Made by a program: the position numbers and the translations under genes
Origin: Chthonomonadaceae bacterium
GTDB taxonomy: Bacteria; Armatimonadota; Chthonomonadetes; Chthonomonadales; Chthonomonadaceae
Assembly (NCBI GenBank): GCA_025054835.1
Contig: JANWZQ010000138.1
Location: forward strand, 1-37,622
DNA: 37,622 nucleotides
Reading direction: 5' to 3'
Part shown: one piece after another, positions 25,345 to 34,068 of the stretch
Position numbering within the stretch: the stretch's first letter is position 1
Layout: every line of letters begins with the position of its first letter
The notes under the pieces: model-generated
Databases searched by the model: none
What the model was told of the DNA's origin: nothing
What the model saw: only the letters and a program-made list of their open reading frames with translations

Positions 25345-25737
25345 ATGCCTCAGGAGAAACCGCCCACACTGCTCGTGGTAGACGATGAGCCACTGATGAC
25401 GGAATTGCTCCAGCACATGATGTCCCGGGAGGGATATCAGGTCCTCACAGCCCACAACGGTGTGGAGGCCCTGCAGATTGTGCGCCGGGAAGGATCTCAA
25501 GTAGATCTGATCCTGCTGGACATCAGTATGCCCGATATGGACGGGCTACAGACGGCCCGGGCGTTGCAGCAAGAAATGCCCGGCATCCCTGTGCTTATTG
25601 CCACAGGCTTCGGAGACGTTCTCGCAGAGCATGCGTTTCCGGCCAATGTTGCAGGCGTTGTGAGCAAACCCTATCAGGGAAAAGTCATCGCCGCACGTAT
25701 CAGCGAAATCCTCAGGTCTACCAGCGGCGGTAGTTGA
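25345..25737 (+). CDS. Stand-alone response regulator receiver protein
   Basis: A 130-residue CheY-like receiver domain with no output domain. The phosphorylation machinery is complete: acidic pair in LLVVDDEP, phosphoacceptor Asp in LILLDISMPDMDG, the switch Thr in LIATGFG and the Lys in VVSKPYQ. Start chosen at 25345 because AGGAGG lies five bases upstream; a longer frame to 25246 lacks such a site. It is 9 bp upstream of the nuclease gene on the same strand. No histidine kinase gene is in the window, so the signal is unknown. Confidence 0.92.
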   Translation: MPQEKPPTLLVVDDEPLMTELLQHMMSREGYQVLTAHNGVEALQIVRREGSQVDLILLDISMPDMDGLQTARALQQEMPGIPVLIATGFGDVLAEHAFPANVAGVVSKPYQGKVIAARISEILRSTSGGS

Positions 25738-25746
25738 GAAAGTGAT

Positions 25747-26553
25747 ATGCCAGAAGACGCCAGCGCAATTCCTCAGATGCACGCAACCGACGGCCGCAAG
25801 CCAGTACTCAGCCCTACCCGGATCACCACCTATCTGGAATGTGCGCTGAAGTACCGTTTCATCTATGTGGATCGGGTCGGTCGCTATTTTTTGCGGGCTC
25901 GTTCCTACCATAGCTTCGGCAATACGTTGCATCAGGTACTGCAGTCGTTTCACGCCGGAGGCGGCAAGCAGTCCGTAGAAGAAATGACCCGGGAGCTTGC
26001 GCACCGATGGATTTCCGCCGGATACGTATCCAGAGCACAGGAACAGCAGCATCGTGAGCTGGGGCAGCAGATCCTCACCACGTATCATCAACAGCAACAG
26101 GAACGCGACGGAACTCTGGTACGGACGATCGCCACGGAGAAAACGATCACCTGCGATATGGGGCCCTTCAAGCTCCTCGGAAGGGTAGATCGCATCGACG
26201 AGCACCCCGATGGCACCCTGGAAATTATCGATTACAAGTCCGGTCGTCTGGAAACAAGTCCGGAACAGGTTGCCGGAGACCTTGCCATGAACATCTACCA
26301 GTTAATCCTGTCGCGGCTCTACCCGGACCGGGCCATTCTGGGCACAATCTACTGCCTGCGCTCCGGGGTTCAGGCATCCGCTTCGCAGACAGCAGAAGAA
26401 CGCGAAGCGTTCGCACAGGACATTCTGGCACTCGGGCAGGAGATCCTGTCTCGCGACTATTCTACCGTGTTCCCGATACCGCTCGCTATCTGCCCCGACT
26501 GTGACTTCCTGCCAATCTGCCAGCAATACTGGGAAGAACACGGGCGCGGTTGA
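25747..26553 (+). CDS. RecB-family PD-(D/E)XK nuclease with Fe-S cysteines
   Basis: A 268-residue protein of the PD-(D/E)XK nuclease superfamily, close in style to Cas4, AddB C-termini and other RecB-like nucleases (PF12705). Motif order: SPTRITTYLECALKYRF (motif start with Cys32), GNTLHQVLQSFH, GRVDRID and the catalytic LEIIDYKSG, then the C-terminal CPDCDFLPIC (Cys249, Cys252, Cys258), the C-x2-C-x5-C pattern that with the N-terminal Cys binds a [4Fe-4S] cluster. It probably acts in DNA repair; no CRISPR array or cas gene accompanies it. The 9-bp gap to the response regulator suggests an operon. Confidence 0.9.
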   Translation: MPEDASAIPQMHATDGRKPVLSPTRITTYLECALKYRFIYVDRVGRYFLRARSYHSFGNTLHQVLQSFHAGGGKQSVEEMTRELAHRWISAGYVSRAQEQQHRELGQQILTTYHQQQQERDGTLVRTIATEKTITCDMGPFKLLGRVDRIDEHPDGTLEIIDYKSGRLETSPEQVAGDLAMNIYQLILSRLYPDRAILGTIYCLRSGVQASASQTAEEREAFAQDILALGQEILSRDYSTVFPIPLAICPDCDFLPICQQYWEEHGRG

Positions 26554-26602
26554 AAACAGAGGCTGCAGAATGGTCGCCAGCACGCCGGGTGTACGGGCGC
26601 CT

Positions 26603-28606
26603 TTACTTCGACAGCAAAAGCGTTAGGGGTTGAGAGGCATGGGATACGTAGTCCAGGTCGCCCGGGCTCACACGCCCCACAATCAGGAACTCGAATTCTC
26701 CTGCTGCGACGTTCGCATCTGCTTTTAGCGTGATCTTCGCACTGCTCTGCTTCTCCGGGATCTCTGCTGCTGCCGCAGTTACCCCGGGTGGCAATCCCCG
26801 CACGTCCAGAAGCACCCTGCCATCGAAACCGGCGCGGCGCGTCACGGTGACCGCGACGTCAATGCTCTGACCGGCAGTGAGCGCAATCCGGGCCGGCGAT
26901 GCCTCCAGCAGAATATCTGGCGCACCGGCAGTTGCAACAGTTGCAAAGCGAGAGGGTTGAAGTCGGCGCACCACGTTGTCCCCCTCTTTCACATAGGCCT
27001 CGATCATGGGCCTGCCTTGCCGTCGCAATGCTCGCCCCTGTGCTATGCTTTCTCCAGAGATTGCGAACGCCCCGGCCTGCACAATGCCATCATCTGGAGC
27101 AGCCAGCACCAGCCAGATCTCGTTACGTCCTTTTGGTATCACGGGCTTTCCCAGCACCGTTACACCGGGAGGCAGACCTGCAATCTGCAGCAAGACGTCG
27201 CCATCGAAGTCATGGCGCCGCTCCAGAGAAATTGCAAGGGGTACACGCCCCCCGGAAAACACTACCGGGCGATCCGGGGCGAAGGACAGGCCAAAATCGG
27301 GCTCTGCAGGCAGTGCCGACAACCGGTAGAAACACTCTTTACCCTGTCGCCCGCTCAGGTCGGTCACGCGCAACAGATATTCCCCGGTCTGAGCCGGGGT
27401 GAACTCCAGACGCGGATCCCTGCCGGCGGCATCATCGTTGGAGACCAGCTCCTTGCCAGCAGCGTCCAGCACACTGATCTGTGCGTCCATCCGCGAGCCG
27501 AGACGTCGTGCCGCTACCTCAAACACCCATTTCTGCCCGGCGCTCAGGGCGAAACGGTAGTGATCCTGCCGGTCCGCAGTGCCCGCTTTCTCAGAGTAGA
27601 TCCTGCCGTTGATAACCGCTGGCAGCGCAATCGCCTGTGCGGCGGTAATTCGATCGTTGGGTTCTGCCTCTGTGATCTCTGGCACATCCCCGGCCATCAT
27701 CCAGAACGTATGCGCGGATCCCTCTGGCAGAGGCAGAGTGACTTCGAATGGCTCTGCTGTGGCCTCGGACGGCAGAGTCACCTGTGCTGTGCGCGCTGGC
27801 CCCAGATTGTACCCATCCAGTATGAGATCCACTGTAGTACCGACCCGCCCTCCGACAGGAAAAACAGTGGTCACAAGCGGGATTGCGCCAATGGTGAGCC
27901 GGTAATGGTACTCACCTCCTCCACGATAACTCAGGTCACGCAGGCGGACGATGTAGTCGCCGTCCTGAGCCACGTTATGTGCGAGCAACGAGTCGGGCGC
28001 CGCGAAGTCCTGTTCAATCGCCACCTCGCGTCCTCTGGCGTCCATCACGGTCAGCACAGACTCCAGAGGGGAACCAGTGCGTGCCGCGACAACCTGGCAC
28101 ACCAGCGTCTGTCCAGCTTTTGCGCGGACACGAAAGCAATCCACATCCTCCCCGGGGTCAAGCTTTCCCTGGACTGTCACTGGCGTGGAGACTTCTTCCG
28201 CAGTTGCAGGAGTGTTGTTCGGCTCCTTCTCTGCTTTCTGAGGCCATGGGTCCACCACAAAAAATCCGAGGTTAGAAACACCCCACGGCGTGAGAACACG
28301 AAAAGTGCGAATGCCCGGCATCGCGTCCGGAGCAATCCGCACTTTTGCAACTAGCTTGCCAGTCGGGTTTCGCATGTTCTCCGGTGGCTTTTCACCGGTC
28401 AGGCTCTCTACCTCGATTCCCCCACCATCGAACAATATTCCCGTAGCCTGCCCGACGTGAACCCCGGTGAGCGTCAGCTCTACTGTGGATCCCTTCTGCC
28501 CACCGGTCGGTGAAACAGACGTAACCCGGGGTAGAACTACCTGCGCGTACGTCCCGTGGAGAACACAGGTCAGCAACCCGGCAGTGATCAGCAGTCGTGA
28601 CTTCAT
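26603..28606 (-). CDS. Secreted protein with IPT/TIG and PPC domains
   Basis: A 667-residue protein (start at the ATG 28606; an in-frame TTG at 28630 is earlier) with a signal peptide (about 1-22), an IPT/TIG-like domain opening VTSVSPTGGQKGSTVELTLTG (about 30-110), and two pre-peptidase C-terminal-like domains (about 125-245 with EKEPNNTPATAEEV, and about 305-435 with ITEAEPNDRITAAQAI). A second TIG-like segment lies between them (PLVTTVFPVGGRVGTTVDL). The C-terminus is beta-rich and lacks a peptidase. Such proteins are abundant in Planctomycetota and Armatimonadota; the function is unknown, probably adhesion or matrix. The gene begins 13 bp after the fabF stop, so it may be transcribed with the fatty acid genes. 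Confidence 0.85.
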   Translation of the reverse strand: MKSRLLITAGLLTCVLHGTYAQVVLPRVTSVSPTGGQKGSTVELTLTGVHVGQATGILFDGGGIEVESLTGEKPPENMRNPTGKLVAKVRIAPDAMPGIRTFRVLTPWGVSNLGFFVVDPWPQKAEKEPNNTPATAEEVSTPVTVQGKLDPGEDVDCFRVRAKAGQTLVCQVVAARTGSPLESVLTVMDARGREVAIEQDFAAPDSLLAHNVAQDGDYIVRLRDLSYRGGGEYHYRLTIGAIPLVTTVFPVGGRVGTTVDLILDGYNLGPARTAQVTLPSEATAEPFEVTLPLPEGSAHTFWMMAGDVPEITEAEPNDRITAAQAIALPAVINGRIYSEKAGTADRQDHYRFALSAGQKWVFEVAARRLGSRMDAQISVLDAAGKELVSNDDAAGRDPRLEFTPAQTGEYLLRVTDLSGRQGKECFYRLSALPAEPDFGLSFAPDRPVVFSGGRVPLAISLERRHDFDGDVLLQIAGLPPGVTVLGKPVIPKGRNEIWLVLAAPDDGIVQAGAFAISGESIAQGRALRRQGRPMIEAYVKEGDNVVRRLQPSRFATVATAGAPDILLEASPARIALTAGQSIDVAVTVTRRAGFDGRVLLDVRGLPPGVTAAAAEIPEKQSSAKITLKADANVAAGEFEFLIVGRVSPGDLDYVSHASQPLTLLLSK

Positions 28607-28619
28607 AACGGAACGGCTA

Positions 28620-29888
28620 TCAGGCAACAAACCGCTTCAGGATGATGGTTGCGTTGTGCCCTCCGAACCCGAACGAGTTCGACATGGCCACCTCTACTTC
28701 CATACGGCGCGCCTCATTGGGTACGTAGTCCAGATCACACTCCGGGTCCGGGTTTTCCAGATTAATTGTGGGAGGGACAATCTGATCCCGGATTGCCAGT
28801 GCGCACACAATGGCTTCTACAGCCCCGGCCGCACCGATTAGGTGTCCGATCATCGACTTGGTCGAGCTGATCGCTACCCGGTAGGCATGATCCCCCAGCA
28901 CGCTTTTGATTGCGCAGGTCTCGTTCTTGTCGTTGAGCTCTGTCGAAGTCCCGTGCGCATTGATGTAGCTAACTTGCTCGGGCGCAAGAGCAGCGGCACA
29001 CAACGCGGCACGCATGGCGCGCGCGGCACCTTCACCGCGCTCTGCAGGTGCTGTGATGTGGTATGCATCTCCGGAAGCGCCGTAGCCGACCACCTCGGCG
29101 TAGATACGGGCACCTCGCTCCTGTGCGGATTCCAGGCTCTCCAGTACCAGAGCGCCGGCCCCCTCCCCCATGACGAACCCATCACGGTCTCGATCAAAGG
29201 GGCGGCTCGCGCGCTCGGGATCCGCGTTGCGGGTCGTCATGGTACGCGCAGCACAGAAGCCGGCCATACCGAGGGGCGTGATACAGGCCTCTGCTCCACC
29301 AGCAATCATCACGTCGGCATCGCCCCGACGGATCACCTCATAGGCCTCGCCAATGTTGTTCGTTCCGGTCGCACAGGCAGTCGTGATGCAGGAGTTCGGC
29401 CCTCGTGCACCCAGCACAATAGAGGTCATGCCGGCCCCCATGTCGCAGATGATCCCCGGTATCAGGAACGGGCTGATCCGCGACACGCCCTGTTGCAACA
29501 GCACCTGATGTTGCTCCTCGATCGTGGCCAGTCCCCCGATGCCGGAACCGATGAATACTCCTACACGGTCCCGGTTGGCATCGTCGATCACCAGGTGCGC
29601 ATCCTCTACAGCCATCCGGGAGGCCGCAACAGCGAACTGCACGAAGCGATCCATCCGGCGGGCATCCCTCCGGTCCATGAAAGGCGATGGGTCCCATTCC
29701 CGGATCTGTGCAGCGATGCGTGTTGGGTACAACCGTACGTCGAACCCGGTGATGGGCGCAACGCCGGAACAACCGGAAAGGCACCCTTTCCAGAAGGTTT
29801 CCACATCCAGCCCCATCGGGGTTACGGCGCCGACGCCTGTGATCACCACACGCCGTTTCCCCGGAACGCTCGCTCTCTCTCCGCTCAT
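28620..29888 (-). CDS. fabF: 3-oxoacyl-ACP synthase II
   Basis: Condenses malonyl-ACP with acyl-ACP in each elongation round of type II fatty acid synthesis. The 422-residue protein opens RRVVITGVGAVTPMG and has the Cys-His-His triad of the KAS I/II class: Cys172 (TTACATG), His312 (NAHGTST) and His349 (KSMIGHLIGAAG), plus the C-terminal NSFGFGGHN glycine-rich loop. Length is standard. It is last in the core operon, 75 bp after acpP. The ATG directly abuts AGGGGAG, with GAGG at better spacing a few bases upstream. Confidence 0.97.
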   Translation of the reverse strand: MSGERASVPGKRRVVITGVGAVTPMGLDVETFWKGCLSGCSGVAPITGFDVRLYPTRIAAQIREWDPSPFMDRRDARRMDRFVQFAVAASRMAVEDAHLVIDDANRDRVGVFIGSGIGGLATIEEQHQVLLQQGVSRISPFLIPGIICDMGAGMTSIVLGARGPNSCITTACATGTNNIGEAYEVIRRGDADVMIAGGAEACITPLGMAGFCAARTMTTRNADPERASRPFDRDRDGFVMGEGAGALVLESLESAQERGARIYAEVVGYGASGDAYHITAPAERGEGAARAMRAALCAAALAPEQVSYINAHGTSTELNDKNETCAIKSVLGDHAYRVAISSTKSMIGHLIGAAGAVEAIVCALAIRDQIVPPTINLENPDPECDLDYVPNEARRMEVEVAMSNSFGFGGHNATIILKRFVA

Positions 29889-29963
29889 CTCCCCTTTACC
29901 TCGCCCAACAACGATGCAGGTCGCAAGCCAGATACCACGTTCCCGCGGTGCTACAACACTCCG

Positions 29964-30203
29964 TCAGTCGCGGATACGTGAATCGATATATTCGACAACC
30001 TGCTGGACCGTAGGTAGCTTCTCGGCATCCTCATCCGGTATGTCGATCCCGAACTCTGCCTCCAGGTCCATCATGATCTCCACCACGTCCAGCGAGTCGG
30101 CGCCGAGATCATCCTGTATGTCTGCCGTCAGGGTCACCTGGTCCTCACTGATATCCAGCTTGTCCACCAGAACCTTTTTCACGCGCTCAAACGTGTTGCT
30201 CAT
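29964..30203 (-). CDS. acpP: Acyl carrier protein
   Basis: A 79-residue acidic carrier protein that shuttles growing acyl chains on a 4'-phosphopantetheine arm. The attachment site is Ser37 in GADSLDVVE, in the conserved position after DDLGA. The four-helix pattern and acidic helix II (MMDLEAEFGIDIPDEDAEKL) are typical. It lies between fabG and fabF with a 26-bp gap to fabG. Function is firm. Confidence 0.98.
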   Translation of the reverse strand: MSNTFERVKKVLVDKLDISEDQVTLTADIQDDLGADSLDVVEIMMDLEAEFGIDIPDEDAEKLPTVQQVVEYIDSRIRD

Positions 30204-30229
30204 CCCTCTTGTCTCCTCATATGATTGGG

Positions 30230-30973
30230 TTACGTGAACAGGCCACCGTCAATGGTGATGACGTCGCCCTGAATATACGCGGCATCTTCCGAACAGAGAA
30301 AGACGACCACGCGTGCCACATCCTCCGGGGTGCCAAAGCGCCCCAGCGGTATCTGTTTCAGGATGCTCTCGCGATACTCCGGTTTCAGCGCCTCGGTCAT
30401 GTCGGTTTCGATGAACCCCGGCGCGACCGCGTTGACGCGCACGTTGCGAGAACCCAGTTCCCTGGCAAGCGACTTGGTCAGTCCCACCAGACCGGCTTTG
30501 GACGCGCTGTAGTTTGCCTGCCCCGCAGCGCCAACACGCCCGATGACCGATCCGACGTTGACGATGACTCCCCCACGCTGACGGATCATCAGGGGGGTGA
30601 CAGCGCGCGCGCAGAGAAACGCACTTTTCAGATTGGTGTTCAGAACGACGTCCCAGTCTTCCTCTTTCATGCGCATCAAGAGGACATCCCGGGTGACTCC
30701 GGCGTTGTTCACCAGAATATCGATCGTCCCGAACCGCTCTCTGGCCGCCTGCACCATTGCCTCGACCTGCGCCGCGTCGCTCACATCTGCCTGAACTGCA
30801 AAGGCCTCCTGTCCTGTGTCAGTGATGCACGCCACCACCTGCTCTGCGGCATCCGCGTTCCGGTGATAGTTCACAGCAACTTTCGCGCCCTCTCTGGCCA
30901 GAGCCAGTGCAATGGCGCGCCCGATCCCTCTGCCCCCACCCGTCACGATGGCGGCTCTGCCCTGTAGCTTCAA
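30230..30973 (-). CDS. fabG: 3-oxoacyl-ACP reductase
   Basis: NADPH-dependent reductase of the short-chain dehydrogenase family acting on 3-oxoacyl-ACP. The 247-residue protein has TGGGRGIG (cofactor loop, 11-18), NNAG, and the catalytic tetrad Asn114, Ser142, Tyr155 and Lys159 (YSASK). The start is taken as the TTG at 30973, which overlaps the fabD stop (TTGA) and gives the family-typical MKLQGRAAIVTGG opening; an ATG at 31009 would add 12 residues inside fabD. The rare start plus overlap implies translational coupling. Order fabD-fabG-acpP-fabF is conserved in many bacteria. Confidence 0.96.
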   Translation of the reverse strand: MKLQGRAAIVTGGGRGIGRAIALALAREGAKVAVNYHRNADAAEQVVACITDTGQEAFAVQADVSDAAQVEAMVQAARERFGTIDILVNNAGVTRDVLLMRMKEEDWDVVLNTNLKSAFLCARAVTPLMIRQRGGVIVNVGSVIGRVGAAGQANYSASKAGLVGLTKSLARELGSRNVRVNAVAPGFIETDMTEALKPEYRESILKQIPLGRFGTPEDVARVVVFLCSEDAAYIQGDVITIDGGLFT

Positions 30974-31932
30974 TCCTGTTCGCCCTCGTTCTCTCGCAAT
31001 ATGGCACATGCCTCCTGCAGGCTCTCGGGATCCTGCACGCTCACTGCGCGCACAGAGCGATCCATCCGCTTCATCAAGTTGGTCAACGTGCTACCACTCC
31101 CGAACTCCAGAAACGTATCAATTCCGTCAGCCAGCAACAGTTGCATGGACTCTTCCCAGCGCACACTGCCACTCACCTGCCGGGTCAACCCACCGGTTAG
31201 ATCGTCCGGCATCTCCACGTAGCGCGCCGAGATGTTCGATACGATGGGTACCTGTGGCTTCCGGAAGGTCGTGCGCACCAGATAGTGAAATAACGCATCC
31301 CCGGCTGTCACCATCAAGGGAGAGTGAAATGCTCCGGAGACCTGCAGGGGCACCACACGCTTTGCTCCCAGTTCCAGAGCGACTGCTCCGGCCTTTTCCA
31401 CGGCAGCGACTTCCCCGGAAATGACGACCTGTCCCCCACCGTTGTAGTTGGCTACAGTGACCAGGCCGGCTCCGGATCTGCGCGCCACCTCACAGGCATG
31501 GCGAGCCGTTTCTGCATCGAGCCCGAGGATGGCGGCCATCGTTCCAGAGGTGCGCGCAGCGGCATCCCGCATCAACTCGCCCCGCTTGCGCACCAGACGC
31601 AGACCGTCCTCGAAAGTGATCACTCCTGTCGTTGCTAGAGCCGCGTACTCACCCACACTGTGCCCGGCCGCCGCGTCCGGCCGCAGAGGATGCACCGACT
31701 GAAAACAATCGTGCGCAACGACACTGGTCACGTATAACGCCGGTTGCGCGTTCTCGGTCTGGATCAGCACGTCCTCAGGCCCATAAAAGCAGAGTGCCGA
31801 CAGATCGAAGCCCAGTATTTCGCTAGCCTGCGCGAAACGTTCTCGCGCCAGCGGAAAGGCCTCATAGAAGGCTTTTCCCATGCCGACTCGCTGCGAACCC
31901 TGCCCCGGAAACAGAAATGCAACCTTCCCCAT
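30970..31932 (-). CDS. fabD: Malonyl-CoA:ACP transacylase
   Basis: Transfers malonyl from CoA to ACP, feeding elongation. The 320-residue protein opens KVAFLFPGQGSQ and has the nucleophile Ser92 in GHSVGE, the Arg of VRKRGELM and the catalytic His203 (SGAFHSPLM). The ATG at 31932 fits the family and lies 4 bp after the fabH stop; a longer frame to 31986 overlaps fabH and is unlikely. Its stop overlaps the fabG start. Core operon member. Confidence 0.97.
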   Translation of the reverse strand: MGKVAFLFPGQGSQRVGMGKAFYEAFPLARERFAQASEILGFDLSALCFYGPEDVLIQTENAQPALYVTSVVAHDCFQSVHPLRPDAAAGHSVGEYAALATTGVITFEDGLRLVRKRGELMRDAAARTSGTMAAILGLDAETARHACEVARRSGAGLVTVANYNGGGQVVISGEVAAVEKAGAVALELGAKRVVPLQVSGAFHSPLMVTAGDALFHYLVRTTFRKPQVPIVSNISARYVEMPDDLTGGLTRQVSGSVRWEESMQLLLADGIDTFLEFGSGSTLTNLMKRMDRSVRAVSVQDPESLQEACAILRENEGEQD

Positions 31933-31936
31933 TGCT

Positions 31937-32968
31937 CTAATCCCGGTTCCAGCGAATGACATTGACTGCCCATGTGAGCCCCGCACCGAACCCCACGGTC
32001 ACAACCAGATCTCCGCGACGCACGCGCCCCTGCTGCATGGCCTCTGTCAGGGCTATCGGCACCGAAGCTGCGGAGGTGTTGCCGTAACGATCCACATTCA
32101 CCATCACCCGCTCCATCGGGATCTCCAGACGCTCGGCAACTGTCTCCAGGATACGCAGGTTCGCCTGATGCATCACCAGCAGGTCCACGTCAGACGGGCG
32201 CAGACAGACACGCTCCAGAGCAGCACGCACCGCTTCCGGCACGATCTGTACGGCAAACCGGTACACTTCCTGCCCGCGCATGGCGATACAGTTCGATCGC
32301 TGCTCCAGGACTTCCGGCGTGACCGGCGTGCGCGTCCCCCCTGCCGGGATCCACACGGACTCCAATCCAGCACCATCCGCCCCCAGCACCGAGGTTAAGA
32401 TCCCTTCCTCTGGCGCGCAGGGCGTGAGGACCGCTGCGCCAGCTCCGTCTCCGAACAGGATGCAGGTAGCACGGTCCTGCCAGTTGACCTGACGTGCCAG
32501 CATATCCGCCCCGATCACCAGAACACGCTGCATGGCACCCCGCTGGATGAAACTGGCCGCAGTCTCCAGAGCGTAGCAGAACCCGGAACAGGCTGCAGCC
32601 AGGTCGAATGCGGCGGCTCGCTGCGCACCCAGCGCATGCTGCACTACACAGGCCGTTGCGGGCCAGATGTAGTCCCCGGAGGTTGTCGCTACCAGCACCA
32701 GATCCAGTTCCCACGCATCCATTCCAGCATTTTGCAGAGCACGGCGTGCGGCTTCAATCGCCAGATCAGAGGTAGCCGTGCCGGGATCTGCGACCCGGCG
32801 CTCCCGGATCCCGGTGCGCGTACGAATCCACTCGTCGCTGGTTTCCACCATCCGGGCGATTGCGTCGTTGGTCACCACGCGTTCCGGCACGCAAAAACCG
32901 AGCCCCACAATGCCGGCATTCCAGGGAAAACGAGGTGGGAGTGGGTTACCGGACTCCCTGTGGTTCAT
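31937..32968 (-). CDS. fabH: 3-oxoacyl-ACP synthase III
   Basis: Starts fatty acid synthesis by condensing acyl-CoA with malonyl-ACP. The 343-residue protein has the KAS III triad Cys127 (AAACSGF), His267 (VMHQANLRI) and Asn297 (YGNTSAASVP). The ETSDEWIRTRTGI segment is also diagnostic. The N-terminal ~16 residues before AGIVGLGFCVPE are an extension. Substrate choice (acetyl-CoA or branched acyl-CoA) cannot be told. It lies between plsX and fabD, the usual place. Confidence 0.97.
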   Translation of the reverse strand: MNHRESGNPLPPRFPWNAGIVGLGFCVPERVVTNDAIARMVETSDEWIRTRTGIRERRVADPGTATSDLAIEAARRALQNAGMDAWELDLVLVATTSGDYIWPATACVVQHALGAQRAAAFDLAAACSGFCYALETAASFIQRGAMQRVLVIGADMLARQVNWQDRATCILFGDGAGAAVLTPCAPEEGILTSVLGADGAGLESVWIPAGGTRTPVTPEVLEQRSNCIAMRGQEVYRFAVQIVPEAVRAALERVCLRPSDVDLLVMHQANLRILETVAERLEIPMERVMVNVDRYGNTSAASVPIALTEAMQQGRVRRGDLVVTVGFGAGLTWAVNVIRWNRD

Positions 32969-33019
32969 TCGAGTTCACGTCCTTCATGCGCCGCGCGCAC
33001 CTGCACTGTACTGCTCCTT

Positions 33020-34036
33020 TCAAACGGGTGGGGGTGGAGTTAGCGCCTCATGGATCCGCGTCCGGATGGTGTCTACTACATTGTTTTGCAGGGCACGTTC
33101 CGCGGCGTGACAGGCATTTTTAACCGCATATGCATTGGAACGCCCGTGGCCGATGATACACACGCCGTTCACGCCCAGCAGAGGCGCTCCCCCGCGCTCT
33201 GCATAGTCAATGCGGCGCTTCAAGCGGCGTAGAGAAGGTCGCAGAGGCAGGAGAAACGGTTTGAGGAACAGCGCCCTGTCCAGCTCCTGTTTCATCAGGC
33301 TCAGGATCATCTCCGCCACGCCCTCGCTGGTCTTCAGGAAGACGTTGCCAACGAAGCCATCACATACCGCAACGTCGACGCATCCCTGATAGATATCTCC
33401 TCCCTCCACGTTTCCGACAAAGGCAAAGTCGGTCTCGCCATTCATCTGCCGGAAAAGCGCGTGTGTGCGCTTCACCAGATCGTTACCCTTGCTGGACTCC
33501 TCCCCGTTGGAAAGCAGTCCCACCCGGGGGCGCGCTACACCGAGCACATGCTGTGCGTACACTGCCCCCATAATGGCAAATTCGAACAGGTTGTTCGGGT
33601 CACAGTCCGGGGTCGCGCCTGCGTCCAGCAAAACAACCGTGCCTTTCAGGCTGGGAAGAGGGGTTGCGATGGCGGGCCGGTCAATACCCGGGATCCGCCC
33701 CAGTGTCAGCAGAGAGACTGCCATTGCCGCACCGGTATTCCCGATAGAGACCAGCGCATCGGCCTGCTCCTGCTTGACCAGTCGCGCGGCCACCACAATG
33801 GAAGCATCCGGTTTCTGTCGGTAGGCGACAGTAGGCGACTCGCCCATTTCAATGACCTGAGAGGCTGGAACGACCTGTACTCTGGCCCCGTCCGCACGGC
33901 GCAGCTCAGGCTCCAGCACAGAGGGGTCTCCCACCAGCAAGTAGGAAGCTCTGGAGTGACGCGCTGCCTCCAGCACGCCCTGCACCACTACCCGGGGGCC
34001 CAGATCCCCCCCCATAGCGTCTACCGCAATTCGCAT
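33020..34036 (-). CDS. plsX: Phosphate acyltransferase
   Basis: Makes acyl-phosphate from acyl-ACP for PlsY in phospholipid synthesis. The 338-residue protein begins MRIAVDAMGGDLGPRVV, the family signature, and contains GESPTVAYRQKPDASIV, SIGNTGAAMA, LLDAGATPDCDP and the C-terminal GAPLLGVNGVCIIGHGRS region. The ATG at 34036 is preferred over in-frame 34057 because the family starts exactly here and GGGGAG precedes it. Between rpmF and fabH, as in many bacteria. No FapR gene is present between rpmF and plsX. Confidence 0.97.
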   Translation of the reverse strand: MRIAVDAMGGDLGPRVVVQGVLEAARHSRASYLLVGDPSVLEPELRRADGARVQVVPASQVIEMGESPTVAYRQKPDASIVVAARLVKQEQADALVSIGNTGAAMAVSLLTLGRIPGIDRPAIATPLPSLKGTVVLLDAGATPDCDPNNLFEFAIMGAVYAQHVLGVARPRVGLLSNGEESSKGNDLVKRTHALFRQMNGETDFAFVGNVEGGDIYQGCVDVAVCDGFVGNVFLKTSEGVAEMILSLMKQELDRALFLKPFLLPLRPSLRRLKRRIDYAERGGAPLLGVNGVCIIGHGRSNAYAVKNACHAAERALQNNVVDTIRTRIHEALTPPPPV

Positions 34037-34068
34037 CGCTCCCCGCTCAGGCCTCACGACACGCGACG

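Noticed and set aside
25747-26553. Cas4 and a CRISPR locus
   Set aside because: The nuclease shares the Fe-S and catalytic motifs of Cas4, but no repeat array or other cas gene is visible, so it is called a RecB-family nuclease only.
26957-28354. 465-codon plus-strand frame opposite the PPC-domain gene
   Set aside because: Composition (many His, Arg, Cys, Gln) is that of a shadow frame and no ribosome site precedes it.
28842-29981. 379-codon plus-strand frame opposite fabF
   Set aside because: fabF is certain from its catalytic triad; the antisense translation shows no recognisable features.
30974-31009. ATG start of fabG at 31009
   Set aside because: It lies inside fabD and adds 12 residues not found in the family; TTG 30973 matches the conserved N-terminus.
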